From an uncultured Clostridia bacterium (GTDB lineage Bacteria; Bacillota; Clostridia; TANB77; CAG-508), in assembly GCA_947631385.1 (NCBI GenBank), contig CANRLE010000031.1:1-11041 (forward strand): a stretch of DNA of 11,041 nucleotides. The letters are read 5' to 3'. Made by a program: the position numbers and the translations under genes. Each line of letters begins with the position of its first letter. The first letter of the stretch is position 1. Positions 1-8,434 of this stretch are shown here, one piece after another. The notes beneath the pieces were generated by a model. The model had not been told where the DNA came from. It was given only the letters and a program-made list of their open reading frames with translations, and made no database searches.

Positions 1-3000
1 AAGCAAAATAAGTCCTTGATGATGTGCCATATAGGTTTTTACAACTGCACTTCTTTTTCCTTTTTCTACTCTTTCTGGTGTATAGTCAATTGCTTCATAA
101 AAGCCGAATTTATCATACATACCCTCTTGTTCTAAAATTTTTAGGTTTTTCACTTCTTCTTTCGGTACTTCTCCAATAGCTAAAAATCCTCCATAACTTG
201 ATACTACCATTTCGTCTGCAAGTCCTCGTTTTAGTCCAAGCCATGGTATTCCAAATGCTTTATATTGATAGTTTGACTGTAAGTCTTTTACATTAAAAGC
301 CGCTTCTGATATTCCCCATGCTATATTTAAGTTTTTACAATATTCCATTTGTGTTTTTATTAGAAATTTACAAGATTCATCTAATAAGCTACCATCATAT
401 TTTGGAATATTAATATTTGGCATAAGATATTCAAATGCTGTTCCTGACCACGAAACTAATCCTTTATACTTTCCTAAAGTTGTTAAAGTTCTACTTAAAT
501 GGTTCCAATGCCTACTTGGTACATCCTTTTTTGCAATTGCTACTAAACTTGCTTGTCTTGCTTCTGAAGCTAGTAAATCATAATAAGAATCTGTCAATTT
601 ATTTTCTTCTATATTAAACCCAATAGAAAAAATTTGTTGTTCATAATTATATAATAAGCTAAAATCAGTATTTTGAATAAGTTTTTCAACCACATCTTTT
701 TGGCTTGAATTAACTTCATCAAAAAAAGTTTTAACTACATATAGATATCCTACTAGATTACCACTATCAACAGTTGATACATATCTTGGTGTTAATGGCT
801 CTTTTGTACGAATATTATACCAATTATATAAATGTCCATTCCATTTTGGCAAACTGTCTATTGTATTAATAATTTTACTTAATAAATTAATTGCATGTTC
901 TAAATCTATATAATTTAAATCATATGCAGACATAACTGCTAATAGTGACAATCCAATATTAGTAGAAGATGTTCGTGGGATTATTTTATCTCTTCTATCC
1001 TCTTGATAGTTATCTGGTATTAAATAATTATTTTCTTCTGTTAAATAGGTTTCAAAAAAGTCCCATGTTTTTTTACCAATGTCTAATAAATATTTTTTAT
1101 CTTCTTGTGATAGTTTTTCTAGTGCTTTCTCTTTTTCAATGTCTTTGCTAATATACCACATAATTATTGGTGTTATAAACCAGAATATACCCAATAAAAC
1201 TCCAAAAATATTACCTTTTAATAAACTTAGGCCTATTGTAATAACACCTGCCAAAACATTAATTGACATTTGGTTATAATATGATATTAAATTTGATTTT
1301 GCTTGTTTTTCTGCTTCTTCTGATGTTGTCCACTCTAAAAGATGGCTGTGACTGTAAAATACTCTATATAAAGTCTTTATAATTGCTTTCGCAGACATGT
1401 ATGCTTTGTATGGCAAGCATGCTAGTGTGATAATTCCTCGTAAAATAGCACCTTGCACACCTGAAATTTTAGGAGTGAATGTTTTCTGTTTCTGTTCTCC
1501 TTCTTTCTTAAAAATACAAGCATTAACTAATTCTAACAAATATGGAAAAACAGCTACTGCTAACATTGTAGTAACTCCCAAATAAATTGGTTTTTCTTGT
1601 ATTAACCCAATAATATTGCAATAAATAATTGAAACTATTATACTAATTTCTAAGAGGCTTCTTCTTAAATTATCAAATATTTTGAATTTAGAAAGCAAAT
1701 TTAGAGGACTTTGTACTCCTAACCATTTAATTATTTGCCAATCTCCTCTAATCCACCTAGAAAGTCTATTCATGAAACTATTATATTTTGTTGGATATCC
1801 ATCCATAAGCATAATATCAGATACGAGTCCACATCTTAAATAACATCCTTCTAATAAATCATGACTTAATACTGTATTTTCTGGAATTTGATTTTCTAAT
1901 ACTTGTGCATAAGTTTCTAAATTGTAAATTCCTTTTCCAGTAAAAATTCCTTCATTAAAATTGTCTTGATATGTGTCTGATATAGCATTTGTGTATGAGT
2001 CTGTTCCACCTGCTCCTGCAAAGATTTTAGTAAAAAGTGTTTTATAACTGACATCTAAATTCACACCAATACGTGGTTGCATAATTCCATATCCATCTAC
2101 TACTATATTTTTTTCTTCATCAATTACTGGTTTATTTAAGATGTGTGCCATACTTCCTATTAATTCAAAGGCTGAATTCAAGACTAAATCTGTATCTGCA
2201 TCTAATGTAATTATATATTTTATTTTTTCCTTAGGTTGGTTTTCTAATGTATTTACACGAAATGGATTTTTTATATTTCCTAATAAATAATTATTAAATT
2301 GAGTCAGCATACCTCTTTTGCGTTCCCAGCCTAGATATGAGCCTTCTTTTTCATTCCATGTACGCTTTCTGTAAATAAAACTAAAAACTGGCATTTTATT
2401 TTGTTCTTGCTTATATTTTGTATTTAATTCTTTTGCTAGCTCTTCTCCCTGTTGTATTACTTCTTCATCGCTTTCTTCTTCTCGCTGTGGGCTTTCGCTA
2501 CAATCACCTAATAATGTAAAATATATATTATCAGATTTATTTGCTAAATAAAACACTTCTAGTTTTCTCATTAATTCTTGTACTTTTTCTTTGTTATCTA
2601 AAATAGTTGGAATTACCACCATCGTTTTATTTTCTTCATTAATTCCATTTGAAAAGTCTAATTTTGGAATTAGTTTCGGTTTTACTACCTTACTTAATAT
2701 ATATTGTGTTATTTGTATAGCAATCTCTGAAGAAGGTATTAAGAACAATAGAAAGCTTAAAATATTAAATTCAGTATATATGCTAATAGCTAATGATATT
2801 AATATGCTAAAAATACTAATTCCTAATAAATAAGCTTTTGTTTTATCTTTTGAGTCCATTTGCCTGCTTATTTTATATTGTAATTTATCATATAATTCAT
2901 TTATTCCTTTATCTATTAAATAATAACCAATATGAGATTGCTTACTACCAATTTCTTTTTGACTTGCAATGTCTAGTGCTTTTCTTGCAATGTAAATTTC

Positions 3001-3999
3001 TGAAATTTTAGTTTTTTTAGAAATTTCTTTTATCCTAGTTCTATAATACTCTTTTGTTTTATCATCCATTTTATCATAGACTTGACTTGGATCTTTTTTT
3101 AGAATATCTTCAACTCCATTAATTTTTTCAAATATTTCTAAAAAGTTAATTCTTTGAATTTTTTTTATACTTGTAATACTATTTCCTATTGATACTTTTC
3201 TAACAGCAATATCGAAGTGCTCTTTTTTAATAACTTCTGATACACTTGTTCCTGTCATTTCTACTGCTTCTTCTAATGCTTTTAAATAGCTATATCCCTT
3301 TTTCCCATATCTTTTTAAAATATATGACATGTATTCAATAAAAGGATATTTCATGTCTTTAAATATGTCAGTCTGGATAGATTTGAAATTTTGTTCTGCT
3401 CTAGTTTTATTTTCTATTAGTCTTTCTACTATGTTTTCTGCTTTGTATTTTTGAATTTGACAACTATAAATTTTTTCACAAATTTCTCTTATATTTTCAA
3501 TAATTGCAATTTGAAGAAATATGCCTATATTCCATATTTCTTCCATACTTAATGTTTTTTTAGTTTGATAGCTTATTAAATAATCTTCTAAATCATTTTT
3601 TTCTATTTTATTATCTGTATAAGCTATAATTTCCGATGCCAATACATAAATTCTTGCGAATCCTTTGTATGGTCCATTTTCTATTCCTACAAAATTTGTA
3701 TATTTTTTTAAAGTGAGTTCTTTTTGAATTTGTTTTACAGTTTCTTCTATACTATATAAGTTGTCTAATAACCATTCTCCTGCTGGATGAATGCTAATTC
3801 CTAGTTTTAAATGTTCATTTAATAAATTATATACATGTTCTATTACTTTATAATTTTCTAACATTTGTGGTACTGGATAAGTATCTTTTTGTGATTTGCT
3901 ACTTAGATTATGATTAGATGCTATTTTTTGTAAATGATTTTCTAATTGATTCTTATCTAGTAATGTTCCATTTATTTTTAATGTTCTATTTGTTTTCAA
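1..3999 (-). CDS. Cyclic beta-1,2-glucan synthase (NdvB/ChvB/Cgs family), N-terminal half, cut by window edge
   Basis: This is a large membrane enzyme of the family that builds cyclic beta-1,2-glucan from UDP-glucose. The 1333 residues visible run open to the left edge; family members are about 2,800 residues. An N-terminal family signature (HPAGEWLLDN) is followed by hydrophobic segments around residues 385-435. The family-84 glycosyltransferase domain comes next, with DADTD at 600-604, HDLLEG around 713-718 and RWIRGDWQ from 749. Further membrane segments lie between about 785 and 946. From about residue 970 comes the glycoamylase-like central domain (PRTSSTNIG, LLAVMSAYDL, MAHHQG at 1324), which in studied homologues performs cyclisation. 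The C-terminal phosphorylase-like GH94 region should lie beyond position 1. The start is TTG at 3999-3997, chosen because AAGGAG lies 10 nt upstream and the family-conserved N-terminus begins soon after. No in-frame ATG comes earlier than about codon 45. Family assignment is firm; product chemistry is inferred from homologues. Confidence 0.9.
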   Translation of the reverse strand, partial: MKTNRTLKINGTLLDKNQLENHLQKIASNHNLSSKSQKDTYPVPQMLENYKVIEHVYNLLNEHLKLGISIHPAGEWLLDNLYSIEETVKQIQKELTLKKYTNFVGIENGPYKGFARIYVLASEIIAYTDNKIEKNDLEDYLISYQTKKTLSMEEIWNIGIFLQIAIIENIREICEKIYSCQIQKYKAENIVERLIENKTRAEQNFKSIQTDIFKDMKYPFIEYMSYILKRYGKKGYSYLKALEEAVEMTGTSVSEVIKKEHFDIAVRKVSIGNSITSIKKIQRINFLEIFEKINGVEDILKKDPSQVYDKMDDKTKEYYRTRIKEISKKTKISEIYIARKALDIASQKEIGSKQSHIGYYLIDKGINELYDKLQYKISRQMDSKDKTKAYLLGISIFSILISLAISIYTEFNILSFLLFLIPSSEIAIQITQYILSKVVKPKLIPKLDFSNGINEENKTMVVIPTILDNKEKVQELMRKLEVFYLANKSDNIYFTLLGDCSESPQREEESDEEVIQQGEELAKELNTKYKQEQNKMPVFSFIYRKRTWNEKEGSYLGWERKRGMLTQFNNYLLGNIKNPFRVNTLENQPKEKIKYIITLDADTDLVLNSAFELIGSMAHILNKPVIDEEKNIVVDGYGIMQPRIGVNLDVSYKTLFTKIFAGAGGTDSYTNAISDTYQDNFNEGIFTGKGIYNLETYAQVLENQIPENTVLSHDLLEGCYLRCGLVSDIMLMDGYPTKYNSFMNRLSRWIRGDWQIIKWLGVQSPLNLLSKFKIFDNLRRSLLEISIIVSIIYCNIIGLIQEKPIYLGVTTMLAVAVFPYLLELVNACIFKKEGEQKQKTFTPKISGVQGAILRGIITLACLPYKAYMSAKAIIKTLYRVFYSHSHLLEWTTSEEAEKQAKSNLISYYNQMSINVLAGVITIGLSLLKGNIFGVLLGIFWFITPIIMWYISKDIEKEKALEKLSQEDKKYLLDIGKKTWDFFETYLTEENNYLIPDNYQEDRRDKIIPRTSSTNIGLSLLAVMSAYDLNYIDLEHAINLLSKIINTIDSLPKWNGHLYNWYNIRTKEPLTPRYVSTVDSGNLVGYLYVVKTFFDEVNSSQKDVVEKLIQNTDFSLLYNYEQQIFSIGFNIEENKLTDSYYDLLASEARQASLVAIAKKDVPSRHWNHLSRTLTTLGKYKGLVSWSGTAFEYLMPNINIPKYDGSLLDESCKFLIKTQMEYCKNLNIAWGISEAAFNVKDLQSNYQYKAFGIPWLGLKRGLADEMVVSSYGGFLAIGEVPKEEVKNLKILEQEGMYDKFGFYEAIDYTPERVEKGKRSAVVKTYMAHHQGLILL

Positions 4000-4053
4000 A
4001 AAAATTCCACTCCTTGCTCAATATGTTTTAAACATATTGTTTGCAATGAGTGG
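3998..4053 (-). terminator. Intrinsic terminator overlapping the glucan synthase RBS and start
   Basis: On the minus strand, CCACTC (4053-4048) pairs with GAGTGG (4012-4007), TTGC (4046-4043) with GCAA (4017-4014), and CAATATG (4039-4033) with CATATTG (4025-4019). One A/G mismatch and a small asymmetric internal loop interrupt the stem. A run of seven T (4004-3998) follows. It begins 24 nt after the stop codon of the upstream membrane-protein gene, so it probably ends that transcript. The innermost part is a perfect 10-bp inverted repeat around position 4029. The T-run overlaps the TTG start of the glucan synthase gene. Confidence 0.75.
4010..4015 (-). promoter_or_regulatory. Shine-Dalgarno of the glucan synthase, inside the terminator stem
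   Basis: AAGGAG (4015-4010) lies 10 nt before the TTG start at 3999 and decides that start. The same bases form the 3' side of the terminator hairpin: AA belongs to the GCAA pairing, the first G faces the mismatch, and GAG pairs with CTC. In any read-through RNA that folds this way the site would be sequestered. Confidence 0.6.
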
Positions 4054-4076
4054 TAATTTTATGCATCACTATGTAA

Positions 4077-4385
4077 TTAAAGCTCTTTTTCTTCGTCTTT
4101 TTCTGCTTCTTGTTTGGCTTTCATTTCTGATACTCTTGTCATTTCTATTTGTATATTATTATCAGTTCCATAATACATTTCTCCTGCTGCGAATTTACTA
4201 GTTTCCTTCAATGCTTTTTTATAAGTTCTTATGAGATTGCTTCTATCAATATCTTCATATTGTGTGTCATATTCAGTGCTTTGCATATCTGAAATTCTGT
4301 CTATAAAATTTAATATATCCTCAGAAGCTATTTTTTTAGTACCGTATGTTGTTCCAGTCATGCTTACTTTTAAACGTTCCAACAT
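4077..4385 (-). CDS. Unrecognised membrane protein, C-terminal part in the +1 frame
   Basis: This open frame of 102 codons overlaps the upstream segment by 50 nt and is probably its continuation rather than a separate gene. No Shine-Dalgarno precedes its ATG at 4385, and the frame is closed by stops just upstream (near 4406, 4397 and 4391). If the ribosome skips the C of CGG at 4344, reading continues here from GGT (4343) as GTKKIASEDILNFIDRISDM and onward, giving about 268 residues in total. This part is hydrophilic and predicted helical, and ends in a highly charged tail (KQEAEKDEEKEL). With the upstream membrane segment it would lie outside the cytoplasm. I do not recognise the family. The exact joining point is less certain than in sigE because both frames look acceptable between 4385 and 4344. 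Confidence 0.6.
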   Translation of the reverse strand: MLERLKVSMTGTTYGTKKIASEDILNFIDRISDMQSTEYDTQYEDIDRSNLIRTYKKALKETSKFAAGEMYYGTDNNIQIEMTRVSEMKAKQEAEKDEEKEL

Positions 4386-4884
4386 CGTTTACATCTATGT
4401 GAGCTAATCTATCATCCTCCGTTGGTACCAATTTAATATCATTTGGCGATACATTTAAAAGTGCTGATAACTTACTTTTTATTACATCCATTTGCAATAA
4501 TCTAATCCTTGAAGATAATTCTATTATTTCTTTATTTTTTAAATTTCCATTTGTTAATTCTTCTTCTATACTTTCTATCCTGTTTTTTATATCTTCATCA
4601 ATTCCTAATTCATCCAATGTTTTTCCTCCAATGTCTAATGCTTGTTCAAGTGTTATCGGTTTACCATCGTTATGCTCCTTGAGTGTTTTAACACCACCAA
4701 ATACAATAGCTCCTGATAATATTGCTATTCCTGTTCCAATTTTTACCCTTCTTCTAATTTGATTTTGCCTTTCAATTTTTCTTCTTTTATATCTTTCACG
4801 AGGTAATTCTTTTCTTTTAACATTAGGTACTTTTATTTCTCCTTCAAATTCATTTCTTTTTAAAAAATCTGCTCTTCCTTCCAT
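4336..4884 (-). CDS. Unrecognised single-pass membrane protein, N-terminal part
   Basis: The ATG at 4884 has an excellent RBS (AAGGAGG, 4898-4892, 7 nt spacing) and a promoter just upstream. The first 48 or so residues are strongly basic (RERYKRRK, RRRVKIG). One membrane segment follows at about residues 49-66 (TGIAILSGAIVFGG), then an acidic, helical region with coiled-coil character (IKNRIESIEEELTNG, IIELSSRIRLLQMDVIK). The positive-inside rule suggests a short cytoplasmic N-terminus and an exported C-terminal domain. The zero frame ends at TAA (4338-4336), immediately after ATA CGG TAC; the likely full product continues in the +1 frame down to 4077. I do not recognise the family and assign no function. 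It probably ends at the terminator before the glucan synthase. Confidence 0.75.
   Translation of the reverse strand: MEGRADFLKRNEFEGEIKVPNVKRKELPRERYKRRKIERQNQIRRRVKIGTGIAILSGAIVFGGVKTLKEHNDGKPITLEQALDIGGKTLDELGIDEDIKNRIESIEEELTNGNLKNKEIIELSSRIRLLQMDVIKSKLSALLNVSPNDIKLVPTEDDRLAHIDVNDVGTFKSKHDWNNIRY
4342..4344 (-). other. Candidate +1 frameshift site at CGG in the membrane-protein gene
   Basis: The zero frame reads AAC ATA CGG TAC TAA. Skipping the C (4344) gives ATA GGT ACT AAA and enters the long downstream frame. The CGG-TA(C/T) context is the same as at the sigE break. No Shine-Dalgarno-like stimulator lies just upstream, unlike prfB. The exact shift point could be anywhere in the 50-nt overlap; CGG is preferred because of the parallel with sigE. 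Confidence 0.5.
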
Positions 4885-4891
4885 ATTTATT

Positions 4892-4948
4892 CCTCCTTCG
4901 CATTTTTCAATACACTTATATTATACCACTTTATTAAAAAAAATGCAA
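4892..4948 (-). promoter_or_regulatory. Sigma-A-type promoter with extended -10, plus strong RBS, for the membrane-protein gene
   Basis: TATAAT (4925-4920) is preceded by TG at 4928-4927, an extended -10. TTTGCA (4948-4943) is a -35 matching 4 of 6 consensus bases at exactly 17 nt. Transcription would start near 4913. AAGGAGG (4898-4892) lies 7 nt before the ATG at 4884. The AT-rich spacer includes a run of eight T. I see no convincing stem-loop terminator for the upstream SNF2 gene in this gap. Confidence 0.75.
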
Positions 4949-4972
4949 AAAAACTGTTGATACATATTTCTT

Positions 4973-7900
4973 TTACTCAAACAATGCCATTATTTCTTCT
5001 TTTGAAAGTTTATTAATAAACTTCTCTTCTGTTGAAAGTAGCTGTTCAGAAAGCTCTGCCTTTTTTTCTTGCAATTTATTAATTTTCTCTTCAATCGTAT
5101 TAGTAGTAATCAGTTTATAAACCTGAACACTATTTCTTTGTCCTATCCTATAAGCTCTATCAGTAGCTTGATTTTCACTAGACACGTTCCACCAAGGGTC
5201 ATAATGTATAACAATATCTGCACCAGTCAAATTTAGTCCTGTTCCACCAGCTTTTAAAGAAATAAGAAATACCTTTATAGATTCATCTTTATTAAACTTT
5301 TCAACCATTTCCACTCTTTTACTAACTTGCGTGCTTCCTGTTAATTTATAATATTCGATGTCTTCTTTTTTCAATTTTTCTTCTATTATTGAAAACATTG
5401 AAGTATAACTTGAAAATAGTAAAATTCTATGTCCTGATTGTATTGCCTCTCTTACAATATCCATACATTGATTTAATTTTCCACTTTCTCCATTATAATT
5501 ATCAATAAATAGACTTGGGTGACAACATATTTGTCTTAATCTTGTAAGTAACATCAATATTTTAAATTTACTTTTTTCAAATCCGTTTTCACTTAATTGT
5601 TCTGCCACTTCTTTTTTAGTTTGAGCAAAATAAGAAACGTATAATTTTTGTTGTTCTTCAACCATTTCACTATTCATAACTGTTATATTTTTTTCTGGTA
5701 ATTCTGTTAAAACTTCTGCTTTTACTCTTCTTAGAATGAATGGATTTATCATTAATTTCAATTTTTTTAAAGCCTGTTCATCATTATCTTTTAGAATTGG
5801 TATCTCAAACTTCTTTTTAAATTTATTATAATTATATAAATATCCTGGCATTATAAAGTCAAATATTGACCATAGTTCTGATATTGAATTTTCTATTGGA
5901 GTTCCTGTCAAAGCAAATTTTGTCTCTCCTATTAAGTTTTTCAATGCTGTAGCATTCTGTGTTGCAAAGTTTTTAATGTATTGTGCCTCATCTGCTATGA
6001 TATATTTGAATTCTTTATTTTCATATTCAAAGACATCTCTTTTTAAAGAATCATAAGATGTTATAATTAAGTCATAATTTTTATAAGATTCTATTAAATT
6101 TTTTCTAGTAGCTACGTCTCCTTTGATTGCTAAGACTTTCATATTTTTTGCCCATTTTTCTGCTTCAGCTTTCCAATTTAGCACTAGAGAACTTGGACAA
6201 ACTACAATTGATGGTTTTACATTTTTGGTTTTTAATTCAGACGATATTAATGCTATTAATTGAAGAGTTTTACCTAATCCCATATCATCTGCAAGAATTC
6301 CCCCTAACTTGTAATTTTCTAATACTTTTAGCCATTTATATCCTGTTTTTTGATAATCTCTTAATATTCCTTCAAATTTTTTGTTTATTTTTATATTTTC
6401 AGAAAAATTTTTATTTTCTATATTGTTAATTAGTCTTGTAAAATCATCATTTCTTGTTGTATTTATTGTTTTATTTTGATGTAACATTTTCTCTAAATAC
6501 ATACTTCTATTTGCTGGAATTTTTATAATTCCATTGTCTAATTTATCATAATTTACATCTAAAATATTTTGAATATCATTTAAAAACTCTATATCTTCAT
6601 TTTTTTCTAAGTTTAGATAATCACCATTTTTTAACTTATAATATTTCTTCTTGATATTATAATTATTCAATATATCTTTTATTTCATCTATGTCAACATT
6701 AATTTTAGAAATGTCTAGTTCCAATAATCCATTGTCTAATTTAACAGACACATTTGAAATTTTAGGATTTTTTATTTTCTTATTTTTAAATTTATCTGTT
6801 ACTAGAACTTCAAAATCATTCATATATTTTGAAACTTTTTGAGATAAAAACTCATATGTGGCATCTTGATCTTTTAAAACAAAATACTTCTTATTTCCTA
6901 TTAGTTCAAAACCATCTAGGAATATCCTTTTTAAAACATTCCTCTCTTCTATCATATTTCTTACTATATTATTTTCTAAAACATATTGTTGATAATTGTT
7001 ATCTAATATATTAAATTCATAATTAGAATAACAGAATTTCAATTCCATTGTTATATTATCTTTTTCGTCCAAACCTAAATAAATTTTTGATGCTAATTTG
7101 TTCACTAAAATTGCCTCTTTAGCTACTTCCACTGGCAAATTTTCTGTCTCAACAAAATCCATTACTTCAGACAAAACATACTTCTTAAAATCTTCTATTT
7201 TATCTTCTGGCACTAGTATTTTTTTGTTGTATCTAAACATTTCTAGTATCATTTCTAAATTTCTAGTTCTATCAAGTTTATATATTTCATTTCTATAGAA
7301 AATATAGATACTTTTTGGTGATTCTACATAATTATAATTTTCTAAATTTATATTTACAGTATATTCATTTTCTTTTTTGCTTAAATTTAATCGAATTTTG
7401 AGTTCTTTGTCTGTATATTTGTATTCTTCTGAGCTTAACCCATAGCCTGAAGCTAATATTGGAGTTTTTTTAACGATATCAAAAAATTTATCAATTCTAT
7501 CATCCATGATATATAAATTTTTTCCTGATATATGCATCGAAACATAGTAATAATAATGGTTCATACGAATTTTCTCATTATATTTTAATATTTGACCATA
7601 ATCTAAAATAAATTTTAGTAACTCTTGTGATTCTTCAGAAAAACTTTCTTTTTTAGCTATAAATCTTAAGTTCTTTCCATATTGTATTGTTTCTTCTTTT
7701 AAAAATGATTCATAAAATTCTTTAACATCTTTTAGTACATACATTTTTGTTTGTCCAATTTTAAAGCTTACATTTAAGTCCTGTTCTCTTCCTATTTCTA
7801 TTTTAGGTTCCAATTTTAATTGTGTTACAAGTTCTGGCAAATACTCTTTTTGTATTTTGTTTTCAAGCTTTACTTGCTCATATAAACTTTTTATACTTAT

Positions 7901-8356
7901 GTTTTTATTTATTTCTACATCATTAGAATTTAATTCTTTTTCTTGTTTAAATTTTGATATTGTTGATAATGCATTTGAATATTTGACTTGATATTCACGT
8001 TTTTTACGTTCTTCCTCAATTTTTAAAGCATAAGTATTTGGTTTATGCGGGTCTAGAGTTTCCATACTAGTTGCTATAATATGCTTACAAATAAAACCAT
8101 TTCTATAATCTTCACAGGTGCACTGCCAGTGTGTTATTGTTTCATCTTCTATATCTAATTTTACGTCATAAGTTTGCCAACCACTACCTTTTACTTTTGC
8201 AAATACTTGTATATTTTTTTCATCTATTTTTTCAACTCTTGTTATTTGTACACCTTCTTCATAATAAATTAATTCAGCACGTTTCATTCTCATTATTTCA
8301 TATTCTTTTGTAAAATTTAATTCTTCTAAATTTAATTCTGTTACATCTATTATCAT
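4973..8356 (-). CDS. SNF2-family DNA-dependent ATPase/helicase-like protein with SWIM zinc finger
   Basis: This 1127-residue protein belongs to the bacterial SNF2 (RapA/HepA-like) group of superfamily 2 ATPases, which translocate on double-stranded DNA to remodel protein-DNA complexes. The N-terminus holds a SWIM zinc finger, C79-x-C81-x8-C90-x-H92. A long, lysine-rich middle region (about 200-640) corresponds in position to the bacterial SNF2-associated domain. The ATPase core shows motif I DMGLGKT (K696), motif II DEAQ (789-792), motif III LTGTPIEN, motif V AGGTGLNL and motif VI TDRAYRIGQR (D1066). All key residues are present, so it should be active. The ATG at 8356 has AGGAG 8 nt upstream and its own promoter. 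It is monocistronic or read with sigE, since no terminator separates them. Its cellular target is unknown; related proteins act on RNA polymerase recycling or DNA repair. Confidence 0.93.
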   Translation of the reverse strand: MIIDVTELNLEELNFTKEYEIMRMKRAELIYYEEGVQITRVEKIDEKNIQVFAKVKGSGWQTYDVKLDIEDETITHWQCTCEDYRNGFICKHIIATSMETLDPHKPNTYALKIEEERKKREYQVKYSNALSTISKFKQEKELNSNDVEINKNISIKSLYEQVKLENKIQKEYLPELVTQLKLEPKIEIGREQDLNVSFKIGQTKMYVLKDVKEFYESFLKEETIQYGKNLRFIAKKESFSEESQELLKFILDYGQILKYNEKIRMNHYYYYVSMHISGKNLYIMDDRIDKFFDIVKKTPILASGYGLSSEEYKYTDKELKIRLNLSKKENEYTVNINLENYNYVESPKSIYIFYRNEIYKLDRTRNLEMILEMFRYNKKILVPEDKIEDFKKYVLSEVMDFVETENLPVEVAKEAILVNKLASKIYLGLDEKDNITMELKFCYSNYEFNILDNNYQQYVLENNIVRNMIEERNVLKRIFLDGFELIGNKKYFVLKDQDATYEFLSQKVSKYMNDFEVLVTDKFKNKKIKNPKISNVSVKLDNGLLELDISKINVDIDEIKDILNNYNIKKKYYKLKNGDYLNLEKNEDIEFLNDIQNILDVNYDKLDNGIIKIPANRSMYLEKMLHQNKTINTTRNDDFTRLINNIENKNFSENIKINKKFEGILRDYQKTGYKWLKVLENYKLGGILADDMGLGKTLQLIALISSELKTKNVKPSIVVCPSSLVLNWKAEAEKWAKNMKVLAIKGDVATRKNLIESYKNYDLIITSYDSLKRDVFEYENKEFKYIIADEAQYIKNFATQNATALKNLIGETKFALTGTPIENSISELWSIFDFIMPGYLYNYNKFKKKFEIPILKDNDEQALKKLKLMINPFILRRVKAEVLTELPEKNITVMNSEMVEEQQKLYVSYFAQTKKEVAEQLSENGFEKSKFKILMLLTRLRQICCHPSLFIDNYNGESGKLNQCMDIVREAIQSGHRILLFSSYTSMFSIIEEKLKKEDIEYYKLTGSTQVSKRVEMVEKFNKDESIKVFLISLKAGGTGLNLTGADIVIHYDPWWNVSSENQATDRAYRIGQRNSVQVYKLITTNTIEEKINKLQEKKAELSEQLLSTEEKFINKLSKEEIMALFE

Positions 8357-8387
8357 ATTTTTTGCTCCTATTTTTATTATTTATATT

Positions 8388-8415
8388 ATTATAACACCTT
8401 TTGTCTTTTTTACAA
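8388..8415 (-). promoter_or_regulatory. Promoter of the SNF2 gene (extended -10)
   Basis: TATAAT (8393-8388) with an upstream TG (8396-8395) forms an extended -10. TTGTAA (8415-8410) is a 4/6 match to the -35 consensus at 16 nt. The start point would fall near 8381, followed by AGGAG (8369-8365) before the ATG at 8356. The gap between sigE and this gene (8434-8357) has no GC-rich hairpin with a T-run, so read-through from sigE is also possible. AAAGGTGT occurs twice in the gap, once next to the -10. Confidence 0.65.
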
Positions 8416-8434
8416 GTTTTTGTACACCTTTATT

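Noticed and set aside
4385..4420. Independent translation start at ATG 4385, or at the ATG directly after GGAGG near 4416
   Set aside because: The ATG after GGAGG meets TAG three codons later. The ATG at 4385 has no Shine-Dalgarno within the normal distance. Coupled re-initiation is possible but less supported than frameshifting.
4885..4972. Terminator after the SNF2 gene
   Set aside because: There are T-runs but no stem-loop ahead of them. The T-rich stretch is better explained as promoter spacer.
5990..5992. DEAQ instead of DEAH in the SNF2 motif II as an unusual feature
   Set aside because: DEAQ is common in bacterial SNF2 (HepA/RapA-like) proteins; all other motifs are normal.
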